Source: Rhodoligotrophos defluvii
GTDB lineage: Bacteria > Pseudomonadota > Alphaproteobacteria > Rhizobiales > Im1
Length of the DNA stretch: 64,000 nucleotides
Assembly: GCF_005281615.1 (NCBI RefSeq)
Contig: NZ_SZZM01000001.1
Location: 1,353,001 to 1,417,000, forward strand
Reading direction: 5' to 3'
The position numbers and the translations under genes were made by a program. Positions 63,501 to 64,000 of this stretch are shown here, piece after piece. The stretch's first letter is position 1. Each line of letters begins with the position of its first letter. The notes beneath the pieces are model-generated. The model ran no database searches. It was not told the origin of the DNA and saw nothing but the letters and a program-made list of their open reading frames with translations.

Positions 63501-64000
63501 ATGGCGGACAATGGCAGCTATGGACCGCGCTGGAGCTCGACCGCGCGCGAGGGCGACGGTGTGTTGTTCACGAATGTCCGGATCCTCGATGGGACCGGAG
63601 AATATCCCTATACCGGCGAAGTGCTGGTCCAGGGCAACCGCATCAAACAGATCACCAAGGGCGGCTCGCGTTTCGGCGCCGGCATGACCGGCATGAATGG
63701 CGGCGGCGCGACGGTCATCGATGGCATGGGCGCAACCCTGATGCCCGGCATGATCGATGCGCATCTGCACCTCTCCTGGAACAACGCGCCCGGCATCGAC
63801 CCGATCCAGATGATGCCGCCGGAGGAGCACATCCTGGTCACCGCCGAAATGGCGAAGCTGGTGCTGGATGCGGGCTTCACCGCGGGCCGGGGCGCTGCGG
63901 CGGCAAAGCCGCGGCTCGATGTGGTGATCCGTAACTTCATCAATGCCGGGCGGGTGCCTGGCCCGCGCTATACGGCCGCCGGGCCGGAGATCACCACTGT
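63501..64000 (+). CDS. Amidohydrolase family protein (partial, runs off the window)
   Basis: The first 166 residues of a metal-dependent amidohydrolase. GGGAGGACGTC precedes the ATG. The metal motif DAHLHL gives His88 and His90, after the strand pattern FTNVRILDGTG and ATLMPGMIDAHLH. AGFTAGRGAAAAKPRLDVVI is typical of prolidase/imidazolonepropionase-like amidohydrolases. It is 79 bases after the alpha/beta hydrolase on the same strand; the C-terminal half lies beyond 64000. Confidence 0.88.
   Translation, partial: MADNGSYGPRWSSTAREGDGVLFTNVRILDGTGEYPYTGEVLVQGNRIKQITKGGSRFGAGMTGMNGGGATVIDGMGATLMPGMIDAHLHLSWNNAPGIDPIQMMPPEEHILVTAEMAKLVLDAGFTAGRGAAAAKPRLDVVIRNFINAGRVPGPRYTAAGPEITT

Overview
The window is high-G+C (by eye about two thirds) and densely coded. 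It carries ATP-type PEP carboxykinase, a DUF992 protein, a ligase-associated LHR-type helicase with PdeM, several GntR-FCD and ABC-transporter catabolic operons, and candidate promoters of the EcfG general-stress type. Together these point to a chromosomal segment of an alphaproteobacterium, most likely Hyphomicrobiales (Rhizobiales). I see no rRNA, tRNA, insertion sequence, prophage or CRISPR array. The only dispersed repeats are two copies of a palindromic extragenic element.

Layout. 1-2.5 kb: an FtsK-type translocase without a membrane domain. 2.5-5 kb: a minus-strand operon of two Asp/Glu-racemase-fold paralogs and an aldo/keto reductase, divergent from a GntR regulator coupled to a cytochrome b561. 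6.4-9 kb: 5-oxoprolinase pxpB-pxpC-pxpA on the minus strand. 9-16.8 kb: divergent from it, a DUF1989 protein, a polar amino acid ABC transporter, a ureohydrolase, a solute-binding protein, a second GntR, a D-2-hydroxyacid dehydrogenase, an N-carbamoyl-amino acid hydrolase and a FAH-family hydrolase. This looks like a scavenging module for guanidino, carbamoyl or lactam amino acids. 16.8-23 kb: a TetR-controlled acyl-CoA operon (two acyl-CoA dehydrogenases, an HSD10-type dehydrogenase, a thiolase, a nitronate monooxygenase-like protein). 23-25.5 kb: a small stress-like cluster (SRPBCC protein, Zn alcohol dehydrogenase, two small proteins). 25.6-29.5 kb: an amine-oxidase-like flavoprotein, a sirtuin and a class V aminotransferase. 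29.6-37.4 kb: a long minus-strand operon (thioesterase, acyl-CoA synthetase, MDR oxidoreductase, branched-chain-type ABC importer). 37.5-39.3 kb: a VOC protein, a GntR regulator and a small protein.

39.3-44 kb is the most interesting region. An alpha-glucosidase, an LLM oxidoreductase and an Anabaena-sensory-rhodopsin-transducer-like (ASRT) protein face a trehalose-synthase-like GH13 protein. Between them lies a 28-bp symmetric element that reads as a consensus EcfG promoter (GGAAC-N17-CGTT) on both strands. Similar but imperfect motifs lie before the SRPBCC/DUF3072 pair and before a 94-aa small protein, so a general-stress regulon is probably scattered through the window.

44-52 kb holds housekeeping and repair genes (pdeM, LHR helicase, DUF992, pckA, an AhpD-like protein, ndk, a patatin-like lipoprotein and an orphan 141-aa protein). 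52.8-58.7 kb is a dipeptide/oligopeptide ABC operon ending in a glutathione S-transferase. 58.7-61.6 kb has crcB, an antiquitin-type aldehyde dehydrogenase and a GntR regulator. 61.8 kb to the end is a catabolic operon (FAH hydrolase, alpha/beta hydrolase, amidohydrolase) divergent from that GntR; its last gene runs off the window.
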